Positions 53,267 to 61,460 of a DNA stretch of 64,000 nucleotides are shown piece by piece. The stretch is from Bacillota bacterium (lineage in GTDB: Bacteria > Bacillota > Clostridia > Lachnospirales > Lachnospiraceae). Both the position numbers and the translations under genes were made by a program. The stretch's first letter is position 1. Each line of letters starts with the position of its first letter. Under the pieces are notes generated by a model. The model saw only the letters and a list, made by a program, of their open reading frames with translations. It did no database searches and was not told where the DNA came from. The stretch is taken from the NCBI GenBank assembly GCA_023392995.1, contig JAEWMZ010000456.1:1-64000 (forward strand), given 5' to 3'.

Positions 53267-54289
53267 GTGAATTTTAAAAAGAAAAATTCACATACGACAT
53301 CGAGTGCCTTGCGGCAAATGATCGTTCGTGTGAAAAGAAAGAGCATTTTCACATCCGACACCACGCGGTCTGACGGTCAAAGAACCGTCAGCATGAGGGA
53401 GTCGGTAAGTAGTAAGAAGCCTGGAATAAGTAAAAAGGATATCTCGGGCTGGCTGATTATGCTGCCAACGATCCTATTATTTGCTTTTTTTGTTTGGGAA
53501 CCATTAGGTGAAAGTGTTCGCCTCTCCTTATATACTGCAAAAGGGATACGTTTACAGGAGTTCGTAGGCTTTCATAATTACGCTCTTGTTTTCAATCATC
53601 CTGATTTTTGGGCAGCTTTTAAAAATACCTTTACCTACATACTATGGTCCTTGATCATTGGATTTTTCACACCAATTATCATGGCAGTACTAATTACTGA
53701 AACGGTTCATCTGAAAAGCCTATTTAAAATAGGTGTATACTTTCCCAATATCATGCCGGGCATGGCAATGGTAATGATGTGGGGATTTTTCTTCCGACCA
53801 GGCAATACCGGTGTCTTAAATATTTTACTGAGCAAGCTTGGAATTGATTCCATGGTGTGGCTTACCAATCCGAAGCTGACAATACCACTGATTGTAGCCA
53901 CAATGACCTGGAAAGGTGCAGGTTCCACTGCACTTATCTACATGGCCGGCATTAACGGCATTAACCCAGAACTTTATGAAGCTGCAACGCTGGACGGAGC
54001 TGGCATCCGACAAAGAATCCGGTTTATCACATTGCCTAATATATTTTCTCTGGGAAAAACATTACTTATCTTACAGGTTATTACAGTATTCCAAATTTTA
54101 TACGAGCCGTTAGTCATGACCAACGGCGGACCAAACAACAGGAGTATTTCTATTATGCAGCTCGTTTTTAATTATGCCTTCCGGGATTATAATTATCCTG
54201 CCGCAGCCGCATTATCCGTTATGATTTGTATCGTCCTGGTAATATTAAGTGCTATTTACTTTAAGCTGACGAAATCAAAAGAGAATTGA
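53267..54289 (+). CDS. Sugar ABC transporter permease, MalF/UgpA-type, with unusual N terminus (340 aa)
   Basis: The core is a normal six-helix permease starting at about residue 60 with GWLIMLPTILLFAFFVWEPLGESV, and with the EAA loop NPELYEAATLDGAGIRQRIRFITLPN. The start is uncertain. GTG 53267 has AGGAGGGG six bases before it and gives a basic N-terminal extension of 42 residues encoded by two hairpin repeats. ATG 53393 gives the usual length of 298 residues but has no ribosome binding site. I favour the GTG. It is the partner of the permease at 54363. Confidence 0.85.
   Translation: MNFKKKNSHTTSSALRQMIVRVKRKSIFTSDTTRSDGQRTVSMRESVSSKKPGISKKDISGWLIMLPTILLFAFFVWEPLGESVRLSLYTAKGIRLQEFVGFHNYALVFNHPDFWAAFKNTFTYILWSLIIGFFTPIIMAVLITETVHLKSLFKIGVYFPNIMPGMAMVMMWGFFFRPGNTGVLNILLSKLGIDSMVWLTNPKLTIPLIVATMTWKGAGSTALIYMAGINGINPELYEAATLDGAGIRQRIRFITLPNIFSLGKTLLILQVITVFQILYEPLVMTNGGPNNRSISIMQLVFNYAFRDYNYPAAAALSVMICIVLVILSAIYFKLTKSKEN
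53287..53397 (+). repeat. Two tandem 48-50-nt hairpin repeats at the permease 5' end
   Basis: Units 53287-53334 and 53348-53397 both begin TTCACATNCG and hold a central hairpin: TGCC-TTG-CGGCA in the first, CTGACGGT-CAAAGA-ACCGTCAG (53370-53391) in the second. The second aligns without gaps to the element at 24363-24412. Flanking TGTGAAAA/TTTTCACA and TGTGAATTTT/AAAATTCACA pairs add further stems. They lie either in the 5' leader or, if GTG 53267 is used, inside the coding sequence. Confidence 0.6.
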
Positions 54290-54362
54290 TGCAGGAACGA
54301 GACTGACGGTACATTTTGTTCTATTTTAGGTCCCAGGAAACGGGCAGATTTGGAGGATGGCA

Positions 54363-55241
54363 ATGTTTTTCGATAAATACAGAAAGAAAGATGAGGGAAC
54401 GATACGCTATTATGATCTCTATTCCAAAAAGCACAGGGTTTTAGCCGTAAGTATATTTGCAGTGTGCATTATAATGGTCATAATTGCTCTTTTTCCCGCA
54501 GTATGGGTGTTCCTGGCAAGCTTTAAGGAAAATGCTGAATTTCGTAAGGAAGCCACTATTTTACCAGCAGCTTTTCATATAGAGAATTATATCAAAACCT
54601 GGAATGATCTGAAGTTTTTTAAATACTATGTTAATTCCTTTGCGGTGGTACTCGGGAGTGTGATCAGCTCTATCATTTTTAACGGGCTTTTGGCCTATGG
54701 TCTGGCTATCTTACGCCCAAAGGGCTATAAGGTAGTCTATACCTTAGTTATGTGGGGGCTGTTAATTCCTGCTACCACCAGTGTCGTAGCACTTTTCGTA
54801 AACATTAACCGGATTGGTTTAAATCAATCCTTTCTTCCGCTATGGCTTTCTATGGGAGCGAATGCCTTCTTTGTCATATTATTTAAACAGTTTTTTGAAG
54901 GTCTTCCAAAGGAACTGATTGAAGCGGCAAAACTGGATGGCTGCGGTGTGCTAAGGACCTTTATCAGTATCATACTTCCGCTTTCCAAACCCATCGTTAT
55001 GGTAATTACAATCTTTACAATCAATGCAGCATGGTCAGACTTTTTACTTCCATTTTTAGTGTTAAACGGTTCCGGCCATGAAACCGTTATGGTTCGTTTA
55101 TTCATGTTTCGTACCTCAAATGCTACTGATGTTGAAGTGTTAAGAGCAGTGGCATTCTCAATCATACCTCCGATTATTCTTTTCCTGATCTTTCAAAAAC
55201 AGATTACAGAGGGAACGACAGCAGGTGCGATCAAAGGATAA
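54363..55241 (+). CDS. Sugar ABC transporter permease, MalG/UgpE-type (292 aa)
   Basis: This is a six-helix permease with VFLASFKENAEFRKEATILPAAFHIENYIKTW, the EAA loop LPKELIEAAKLDGCGVLRTFISIILPLSKP (about residues 181-210), and the C-terminal IFQKQITEGTTAGAIKG. TTTGGAGG precedes a pair of ATGs; I use the second (54363), at a normal six-base distance. It completes the importer of region 7 and is followed by the first GH65 gene after 63 bp. Confidence 0.92.
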   Translation: MFFDKYRKKDEGTIRYYDLYSKKHRVLAVSIFAVCIIMVIIALFPAVWVFLASFKENAEFRKEATILPAAFHIENYIKTWNDLKFFKYYVNSFAVVLGSVISSIIFNGLLAYGLAILRPKGYKVVYTLVMWGLLIPATTSVVALFVNINRIGLNQSFLPLWLSMGANAFFVILFKQFFEGLPKELIEAAKLDGCGVLRTFISIILPLSKPIVMVITIFTINAAWSDFLLPFLVLNGSGHETVMVRLFMFRTSNATDVEVLRAVAFSIIPPIILFLIFQKQITEGTTAGAIKG

Positions 55242-55304
55242 TGTCTACGGACGATTGCTTTTTATGAAACACAAAAGCAGTTTTAATAATTTGGAGGAAA
55301 CTTT

Positions 55305-57611
55305 ATGGCAAAAATTGCAGATAAATATTATAGAACAGATCCCTGGTACATTAAGGAAGAGGGTTTTGACCCGGCATATTCCCAGGTCTCTGAGTCCGTG
55401 TTCAGCTTGAGCAATGAATATATGGGAGTCAGAGGATACTTTGAGGAAGGATATGGGGGAGAAAGCCTGCTTGGCAGTTATTTTAACGGGATCTATGAGA
55501 CAGTGAAAACAGAAGGCTCCGCTTATAAAGGAATCATTGACAAAGCAGAATTTATGGTCAACTCCGTAGATTGGCTGTATCTGCGCATTCGCATCGGTGA
55601 GGAAGCGATCAGCGTGGAGCCCTCCAAACTGAAGGAGTTTCATAGAGAGCTTCATTTAAAGACTGGCGAGCTGAAGCGTTCCTACATCTATGTCCTGACA
55701 GATGGACGGGAAATAAAGCTGGAATTTGAGCGATTTCTATCCATGAAGCAGGCTTATCAGGCAGGGCAGAGAGTGACGTTGACGCCGATTAACTTTTCCG
55801 GTGAAGCGGTAATTACAGCAGGGCTTGATTTTACCACAGTTCACAGGATGGTTGGTAAGAATTTATGGAAGCCCGGAACTGCCTATGCGAAACCCAGACA
55901 GTGTGGTATTCAGGCGGATACCTTAACAACCGGTCAGGCAGTTGCTTCTATGTGCCGCTTTGTAACAGAGGCTGTTTCAGAAACAGATGTGATTGAGGAG
56001 AAAAGGGTATTAAAGGAGTTCACCCTAGAGCTAAAGCAGGGAGAGGCTTCGGTATTTACGAAATTAGTCATAAACCTGGTACGCAAAGAGGATATGACAG
56101 AGGCTGGGGACGAATTTCAGGATAAGGTTAAGGAAGCCCAGGAGCAGTTGGCAGACCTGGATTACGACCGGATGAAATGCGAGAATTCCCTGTGGTGGGA
56201 GCAGACCTGGAAGGATTCTGATATTGTGATAGAGGGAGATGAGCTGAATCAGCAGGGCATCCGCTATTGTATCTTCCAGATGCATCAGACCTATCACGGA
56301 GCTGATAAAAAAGCAAATATCGGAGCCAAGGGATTAACAGGGGAAGCCTACAACGGCAATACCTTTTGGGATACAGAAACCTATTGCCTGCCATTTTATA
56401 TCTTTAATAATCTGCAAGCGGCTAAGCAGCTTTTGGAATTTCGTTATCTGACGTTACCCGAGGCAAAGGAGCGGGCTGCAGCCCTGGATTGTAAAGGAGC
56501 CTTCTATCCCATTGCAACCATTAGCGGCAGAGAGTGCTGCAGTCTGTGGCAGCATGCCAGCATACAGTTACAAGCCTCGACGGCGGTAGCATACGGCTTA
56601 TGGCATTATGAGCAGGTCACAAAGGATGAAGCCTTTGTATTCCAAAAGGGCTTGCCGATGCTGATCGAGATAAGCAGAATGCTGGCTTCCAGAGGAGCCT
56701 GGAACTCTGAACATACCTATTTTGGATATTACGGGGTTATGGGACCGGATGAGTTCCAGATGATGGTGAATAATAATTGCTACACGAATTATATGGGGAA
56801 GGCTACTTTTGAGTATACCTATGACGTAATGGAACGGTTTAAAAGGGTCAATCCTGGAGCCTATGAGGATTTAGTGAAGGAATACAAGCTCAGCACCAAC
56901 GAGTGTGTCGAATGGATGACTTTGGCGAATCACATGTTTATTCCCTATAATGAAGCTACAAAGCTATTTGAGCAGCATGAGGGATATTTTAATCTACCCC
57001 ATGTGGATGTGGATTTAATTCCTGTTGAGGATTTTCCGCTTTATCATCATTGGAGCTATGACCGTATCTATCGTAATGACATGATTAAGCAGCCGGATGT
57101 ATTAATGATGATGCTGCTTTATAACGGACGATTTACCCTGGAGCAGTTAAAGGAGAATTACGAGTTCTACGAACCCAGATGCATTCACGAAAGCTCCTTA
57201 TCACCCTCGGTACATTCAATTTTGGCACTTCAATTGCAAAAGCAGGAGGAGGCCTACAAATTCTTTGGCTTTGCGACGAGAATGGATCTTGATAATTACA
57301 ATAGGAATACGGCGGAGGGCTTACATACCACCTCCATTGCTGCGGCTTGGATGAATATAGTATATGGCTTTGGCGGAATGAGATCGGATCAGGAACGGCT
57401 GAAATTCTCACCCTCAATACCAAGAGCCTGGGAGGGATACTCTTTTTGCATTCACTACCAGGAAGATGTTATTCAGGTAAAGATTGATAAGAAGAATGCC
57501 GTCTTTTGCACCAGGAAGGGAACGGAGCTTGAGGTTGAGATCTATGGAGAGAGTTACATACTTGGTGAATCTGTTACAACCGTAGAAATACCGGCTGAGT
57601 GGAAGGGCTAG
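55305..57611 (+). CDS. Glycoside hydrolase family 65 phosphorylase (768 aa)
   Basis: GH65 phosphorylases split an alpha-glucoside with phosphate and invert the configuration, giving beta-glucose 1-phosphate. The N-terminal beta-sandwich has NEYMGVRGYFEEGYGG. The (alpha/alpha)6 barrel has GLTGEAYNGNTFWDTETYCLPF, the catalytic Glu483 in GVMGPDEFQMMVNNNCYTNY, and phosphate-binding residues near LHTTSIAAAWMNIVYGFGG. It is intracellular. The disaccharide (maltose, kojibiose, nigerose, glucosyl-rhamnose and others) cannot be read out with confidence. GGAGGAAACTTT precedes the ATG. No beta-phosphoglucomutase gene is in the window. Confidence 0.93.
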   Translation: MAKIADKYYRTDPWYIKEEGFDPAYSQVSESVFSLSNEYMGVRGYFEEGYGGESLLGSYFNGIYETVKTEGSAYKGIIDKAEFMVNSVDWLYLRIRIGEEAISVEPSKLKEFHRELHLKTGELKRSYIYVLTDGREIKLEFERFLSMKQAYQAGQRVTLTPINFSGEAVITAGLDFTTVHRMVGKNLWKPGTAYAKPRQCGIQADTLTTGQAVASMCRFVTEAVSETDVIEEKRVLKEFTLELKQGEASVFTKLVINLVRKEDMTEAGDEFQDKVKEAQEQLADLDYDRMKCENSLWWEQTWKDSDIVIEGDELNQQGIRYCIFQMHQTYHGADKKANIGAKGLTGEAYNGNTFWDTETYCLPFYIFNNLQAAKQLLEFRYLTLPEAKERAAALDCKGAFYPIATISGRECCSLWQHASIQLQASTAVAYGLWHYEQVTKDEAFVFQKGLPMLIEISRMLASRGAWNSEHTYFGYYGVMGPDEFQMMVNNNCYTNYMGKATFEYTYDVMERFKRVNPGAYEDLVKEYKLSTNECVEWMTLANHMFIPYNEATKLFEQHEGYFNLPHVDVDLIPVEDFPLYHHWSYDRIYRNDMIKQPDVLMMMLLYNGRFTLEQLKENYEFYEPRCIHESSLSPSVHSILALQLQKQEEAYKFFGFATRMDLDNYNRNTAEGLHTTSIAAAWMNIVYGFGGMRSDQERLKFSPSIPRAWEGYSFCIHYQEDVIQVKIDKKNAVFCTRKGTELEVEIYGESYILGESVTTVEIPAEWKG

Positions 57612-57819
57612 AAGAATAGCCGAAGGGAAGGCAGATTAGTCAAAGGGTAGGCTTATTAGACAAAAGAACTGAAAAGCTGGAAGGATTAGATCTAAGGATA
57701 TTCAGAAAATTTGATGACCTGGAAAGCTTGGTAAGGTTGAAGAATTTTATTTGATGATTGAAAAGGTAAAAAGCTTAAGAAAAATAAATGGAGAAAAAAG
57801 GGAGGGAGAAAGGGCTGTT

Positions 57820-60024
57820 ATGATAAATTGGAGGATTCAGGAATCAGGGTTTGATGCTGCCCGGATCTCCAACAATGGCAATAAATATTTGATTGGAAAT
57901 GGATATCTTGGAATCAGGGGAACCCTGCAGGAATATACCAAGGAACAATATCCGGCAATTAATTTAGCAGGCATCTATGATCAGGTGGGAAGTACCTGGA
58001 GAGAGCCGTTAAATGCTCCAAATGCCTTATATACCTTGATCGAAGTGAATGAAAATGCGTACCGACTTCCCGAGGATACACCGGAGGTTCACGAGATTTC
58101 GTTGGATTATCGGCATGGGATATTCGGGCGAAGCACTTCCTGGAGGGCTCCGGAGGGGTTGATTACGGTTCAGGCAGAACGTTTTGCTTCCATGGATGAC
58201 AAGCATCTCATCGGAATGCGTTATACTCTGCAGGTGGAGCAGGGAGGCGAAGTGAGACTCGTTACTGGAATTGATGGAGACGTATGGGATATTAACGGAC
58301 CCCACTATGACATGGTTGAATTCACGTACCGGAATGAACTGCTTCAAGCAGTTGCAACCACCCATGAGAATAAGGATCAGGTTTGTGTGTGGGAAGGCTT
58401 GAAAGCAGACTTTACTTATGAGGAAGAAGTAAGAGAGGAAGGCAGAAGATATCTGAGATATCTTAAATTTTATGCACAGCCGGGTTTCGCGTATCACTTT
58501 ATTAAATGGGTTGGCATCTATACCAGTAAAGATGGGGAGAGCTTTTGCGAGAAAGCATACCAGACCGTTGTCAGGGCGAAAGAGACCGGATATGAAGAGT
58601 CGAGGAAGAAGCATGCGGATGAATGGGAAGGGATCTGGAAGCGGTCGGAGGTATTGATTGAGGGAGATGATGCAGCCATGGAGGCGCTGAATTATTCCAT
58701 CTATCATTTACATAGCATTGCTCCCAGGCATACGGATCATTTATCCATTGCCGCCAGGGGGCTGTCGGGTCAGACCTATAAAGGAGCTGTTTTCTGGGAT
58801 ACAGAGATGTTTATGCTGGATTTCTTCTTGCTGACGGAGCCGGAGGTAGCCAAAACATTGTTAAGCTACCGGATTGAAACACTGGAGGGTGCGAAGAAAA
58901 AGGCAAAGGCTTATGGACACCAGGGGGCTTTCTATGCCTGGGAAAGCCAGGAGGGCGGATATGATGCCTGCTCTGACTATAATGTAACCGATGTATTTAC
59001 CGGAAGGCAGATGAGAACTTATTTTAAGGATAAGCAGATTCATATTTCCTCGGCTGTGGTATATGGCTTAATGCGATATGTGGAGTATACCGGTGATCAT
59101 CAATTGCTTCTGGAGGGAGGAGCTGAGGTAATCTTAGAATGCGCCGCCTTCTATTACAGCCTGTTAGTAAAGAAAGTGAACCGGGATCAATATGAGCTTC
59201 ATGATGTAATCGGCCCGGATGAATACCATGAGAGAGTGAATAATAATGCCTATACGAACCGTATGGCAAAGTACACCTTTGACAGTGCTTTGTATATCCT
59301 CGAGCTTTTCGAGAAAAGGAAGAAGAATGGAATCAAGCCCTATGCCCTGGGGGAGCAGTATAATCTGGAGGCTTTGAAGTTACGCTATCAGGAAGTATCC
59401 CGGAAGATCTATGTTCCCCAACCGGAGGAGCAAACAGGGATCATCGAGCAGTTTGACGGCTATGCAGAATTAGAAGATGTCAGCATGGCGGAGGTTCGTA
59501 GCAGGATACTGCATGAAAAGGAATATTGGGGCGGCGCTTACGGTGTTGCAGCACACACCAAGATCATTAAACAAGCAGATGTTGTAACAATGCTAAATCT
59601 GTTTCCAGATGACTTTGAACCAGATATCTTACTGAAAAACTGGCAGTACTATGAGCCCAGAACAGAGCACGGCTCTTCTCTGAGTGCCTGCATGTACGCT
59701 ATGCTGGCTTGCAGATGCGGTATGCCGGAATTGGCCTATCCCTTCTTTCTAAAATCCGCCCGGTCGGATATCACCCAAAGCGGGAAGGAGTGGGCTGGCT
59801 TAATCTATATCGGCGGCACGCATCCTGCCTCCTCTGGAGGAGCCTACATGACAGCGATTGAAGGCTTCGCAGGAATTCATATTGTTAATGGAGCCTTGAA
59901 AGCTGCACCTGCATTGCCTCCCGGATGGGAGAGCATGCGCTTTCCAATTGTATTTAAAGGAGAGCATTACCAGGTTACAGTGACAAGAGACGGCGCGGTA
60001 TTGAAACGATTTTATTGCATTTAA
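57820..60024 (+). CDS. Glycoside hydrolase family 65 phosphorylase, second copy (734 aa)
   Basis: This is a second, clearly different GH65 enzyme: NNGNKYLIGNGYLGIRGTL at the start, RGLSGQTYKGAVFWDTEMFML in the barrel, and catalytic Glu468 in VIGPDEYHERVNNNAYTNRM. The C-terminal sandwich has GVHIVNG-like AGIHIVNGALKAAPALPPGWE. It is closer to the maltose/trehalose/kojibiose phosphorylase pattern than the first copy is. I start it at ATG 57820, after GGGAGGGAGAAAGGG; earlier in-frame starts at 57751/57754 add 22-23 atypical residues. The two enzymes may act in sequence on mixed-linkage glucosides. Confidence 0.92.
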   Translation: MINWRIQESGFDAARISNNGNKYLIGNGYLGIRGTLQEYTKEQYPAINLAGIYDQVGSTWREPLNAPNALYTLIEVNENAYRLPEDTPEVHEISLDYRHGIFGRSTSWRAPEGLITVQAERFASMDDKHLIGMRYTLQVEQGGEVRLVTGIDGDVWDINGPHYDMVEFTYRNELLQAVATTHENKDQVCVWEGLKADFTYEEEVREEGRRYLRYLKFYAQPGFAYHFIKWVGIYTSKDGESFCEKAYQTVVRAKETGYEESRKKHADEWEGIWKRSEVLIEGDDAAMEALNYSIYHLHSIAPRHTDHLSIAARGLSGQTYKGAVFWDTEMFMLDFFLLTEPEVAKTLLSYRIETLEGAKKKAKAYGHQGAFYAWESQEGGYDACSDYNVTDVFTGRQMRTYFKDKQIHISSAVVYGLMRYVEYTGDHQLLLEGGAEVILECAAFYYSLLVKKVNRDQYELHDVIGPDEYHERVNNNAYTNRMAKYTFDSALYILELFEKRKKNGIKPYALGEQYNLEALKLRYQEVSRKIYVPQPEEQTGIIEQFDGYAELEDVSMAEVRSRILHEKEYWGGAYGVAAHTKIIKQADVVTMLNLFPDDFEPDILLKNWQYYEPRTEHGSSLSACMYAMLACRCGMPELAYPFFLKSARSDITQSGKEWAGLIYIGGTHPASSGGAYMTAIEGFAGIHIVNGALKAAPALPPGWESMRFPIVFKGEHYQVTVTRDGAVLKRFYCI

Positions 60025-60030
60025 TAAATA

Positions 60031-60064
60031 ATGGGCTGTTGCATACCTAAGTACAACAGCTCAT
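60031..60064. terminator. Terminator-like hairpin between GH65 and lacI (convergent)
   Basis: ATGGGCTGTTG (60031-60041) pairs with CAACAGCTCAT (60054-60064), with one mismatch. The T run after it is short. It probably serves both convergent genes. Confidence 0.65.
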
Positions 60065-60093
60065 TTTACATAACTAGATCTATTAGTATACGA

Positions 60094-61113
60094 TCAAGTC
60101 GAATGAATTGTTTTTACGCTGTCTCTCTCCACTAATTTAATGGGAAGAATTATTTCACGTTTTTCTAAGGTATCCTTCTCCAGGAGTGCAAATAAGAAAT
60201 CTGCCGCCAGCTTACTTTTATACGGGGCATCCTGGTGGATGGTTGTTAATGCAGGTGAGATCAGACGGCATAAATTAATGTCGTCGAAGCCAATGACAGA
60301 GATGTCATCCGGTATGCGTTTGCCCGATTGCTGAACCCCTGCCATAATTCCGGCTGCCAGAATATCGGCGGTAGCGAAGACTGCGGTGATGTCCTCCACC
60401 TGGGCAAGCCTGCGTCCAAGAGCAATGGTGGTTTCCACATCAAGCTCCTGCTCAAAGACATATTCGCTATGAAAAGGGATGGAAGCCTCAGAAAGTGCCT
60501 GCTTATAACCAAGAAAACGTTCGGATACAACGCCTCGGTTTTTAATCGTGGGGGAAGCAAAGGCAATGTTACGATGCCCCTTAGCGATCAAATAGCGAGT
60601 GGCTTCATAGCCGCCCTTATAATCCTCGAGACCCACATTGCACATCCTGGAGGGCGGAACATAGCTATCGATCAAAACAATGGGAATGTTCAGGCCATTC
60701 AGCGCATCATAGAATTCATCCTGAAAGACACCGGTAAAAAATAGGCCATCCACATTCCAGTTACGTAAAAAGGATACCAGATCCGCAGTCGTTTCAACTG
60801 CTCTTAGCATTAAGTAATAACCGTTTTCACGCAGCGTCTTTTCAATGGAACCAATAAATGCAGAGTGGAAGGGGTCTTCGACAATGGTTTCTTTGGTATT
60901 TGCAGTCAAATGGCTGATCATACCAATCACTTTAGAGGAGCTGGATACCAAGGAACGGGCAGACATATTAGGAATATAACCTAATTGATCAATGGCCTCA
61001 TTAATACGTGCTATTGTTTCGGCAGAAACACGGCCGGCTCTGCCATGTATGACGTTAGATACTGTTGTGCAGCTCACGCCGACAATATTGGCTATATCTT
61101 TAATAGTCGACAT
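60094..61113 (-). CDS. LacI-family transcriptional repressor (339 aa)
   Basis: The helix-turn-helix and hinge read IKDIANIVGVSCTTVSNVIHG and RVSAETIARINEAIDQLGYIPN. The effector domain has IGMISHLTAN, GLFFTG, LIAKGHRNIAFASP and DISVIGFDDINLCRLISPALTTIHQD. The palindrome GTTTAATGTTAAAC (61297-61310) upstream of this gene, and the nearly identical GTTTAACGTTAAAC before the wall-protein gene, suggest autoregulation and control of the GH65 and beta-helix genes. The 150-bp module ends 31 bp before its start codon. AGAAAGGAACAACAAT precedes the ATG. Confidence 0.93.
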   Translation of the reverse strand: MSTIKDIANIVGVSCTTVSNVIHGRAGRVSAETIARINEAIDQLGYIPNMSARSLVSSSSKVIGMISHLTANTKETIVEDPFHSAFIGSIEKTLRENGYYLMLRAVETTADLVSFLRNWNVDGLFFTGVFQDEFYDALNGLNIPIVLIDSYVPPSRMCNVGLEDYKGGYEATRYLIAKGHRNIAFASPTIKNRGVVSERFLGYKQALSEASIPFHSEYVFEQELDVETTIALGRRLAQVEDITAVFATADILAAGIMAGVQQSGKRIPDDISVIGFDDINLCRLISPALTTIHQDAPYKSKLAADFLFALLEKDTLEKREIILPIKLVERDSVKTIHST

Positions 61114-61144
61114 ATTGTTGTTCCTTTCTGATAAGTTTAATGGT

Positions 61145-61294
61145 ATGGCAATTGCGAAATAATATAATTTTCATAATTGTATACACAACAGATACTATTT
61201 CTTCGCTCCAATGCTTCCTTCGGGCTTAGCTTCCGCTTCGAAACAGTATCTGCTGTGTATACAATATCTTCAGTTAATGAGTTTCGCAATTACT
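61145..61294 (-). repeat. 150-bp inverted-repeat module, copy 3 (upstream of lacI)
   Basis: GGCAATTGCGAAA at the left end faces TTTCGCAATTACT at the right end. Inner arms 61176-61196 and 61245-61265 match at 20 of 21 positions and contain the palindromic GTGTATACA-type core. On the minus strand a promoter-like TTGTGT, 16 bp, TATATT lies at the gene-proximal end, as in copy 2. TAAGTTTAATG flanks it on both sides (61132-61142 and 61294-61304); I read these as operator half-sites, although a target duplication is possible. Confidence 0.82.
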
Positions 61295-61296
61295 AA

Positions 61297-61310
61297 GTTT
61301 AATGTTAAAC
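61297..61310. promoter_or_regulatory. LacI-type operator GTTTAATGTTAAAC
   Basis: This 14-bp palindrome lies between lacI and the beta-helix gene and differs at one position from the operator at 50352. It lies 150 bp before the beta-helix start codon and about 185 bp before lacI, so it can control both. I see nothing else definite in 61311-61460. Confidence 0.7.
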
Positions 61311-61460
61311 CAATTAAATAGTATCATAAAGATTTTCAAATGTATAGATAGATTGAATAAAGAATTAAGGCGAAGCAGACGATGAGGAAGGGACAGGAAG
61401 ATTCATAAATTTCTGAAGGATAAAAGTAACTTATATATAGAACAAGATGGGAGGAATCTT

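Noticed and set aside
61132..61304. 11-bp target-site duplication (TAAGTTTAATG) flanking module copy 3
   Set aside because: The same bases form LacI operator half-sites, and copies 1 and 2 show no such flanking duplication, so I do not use it as proof of transposition.
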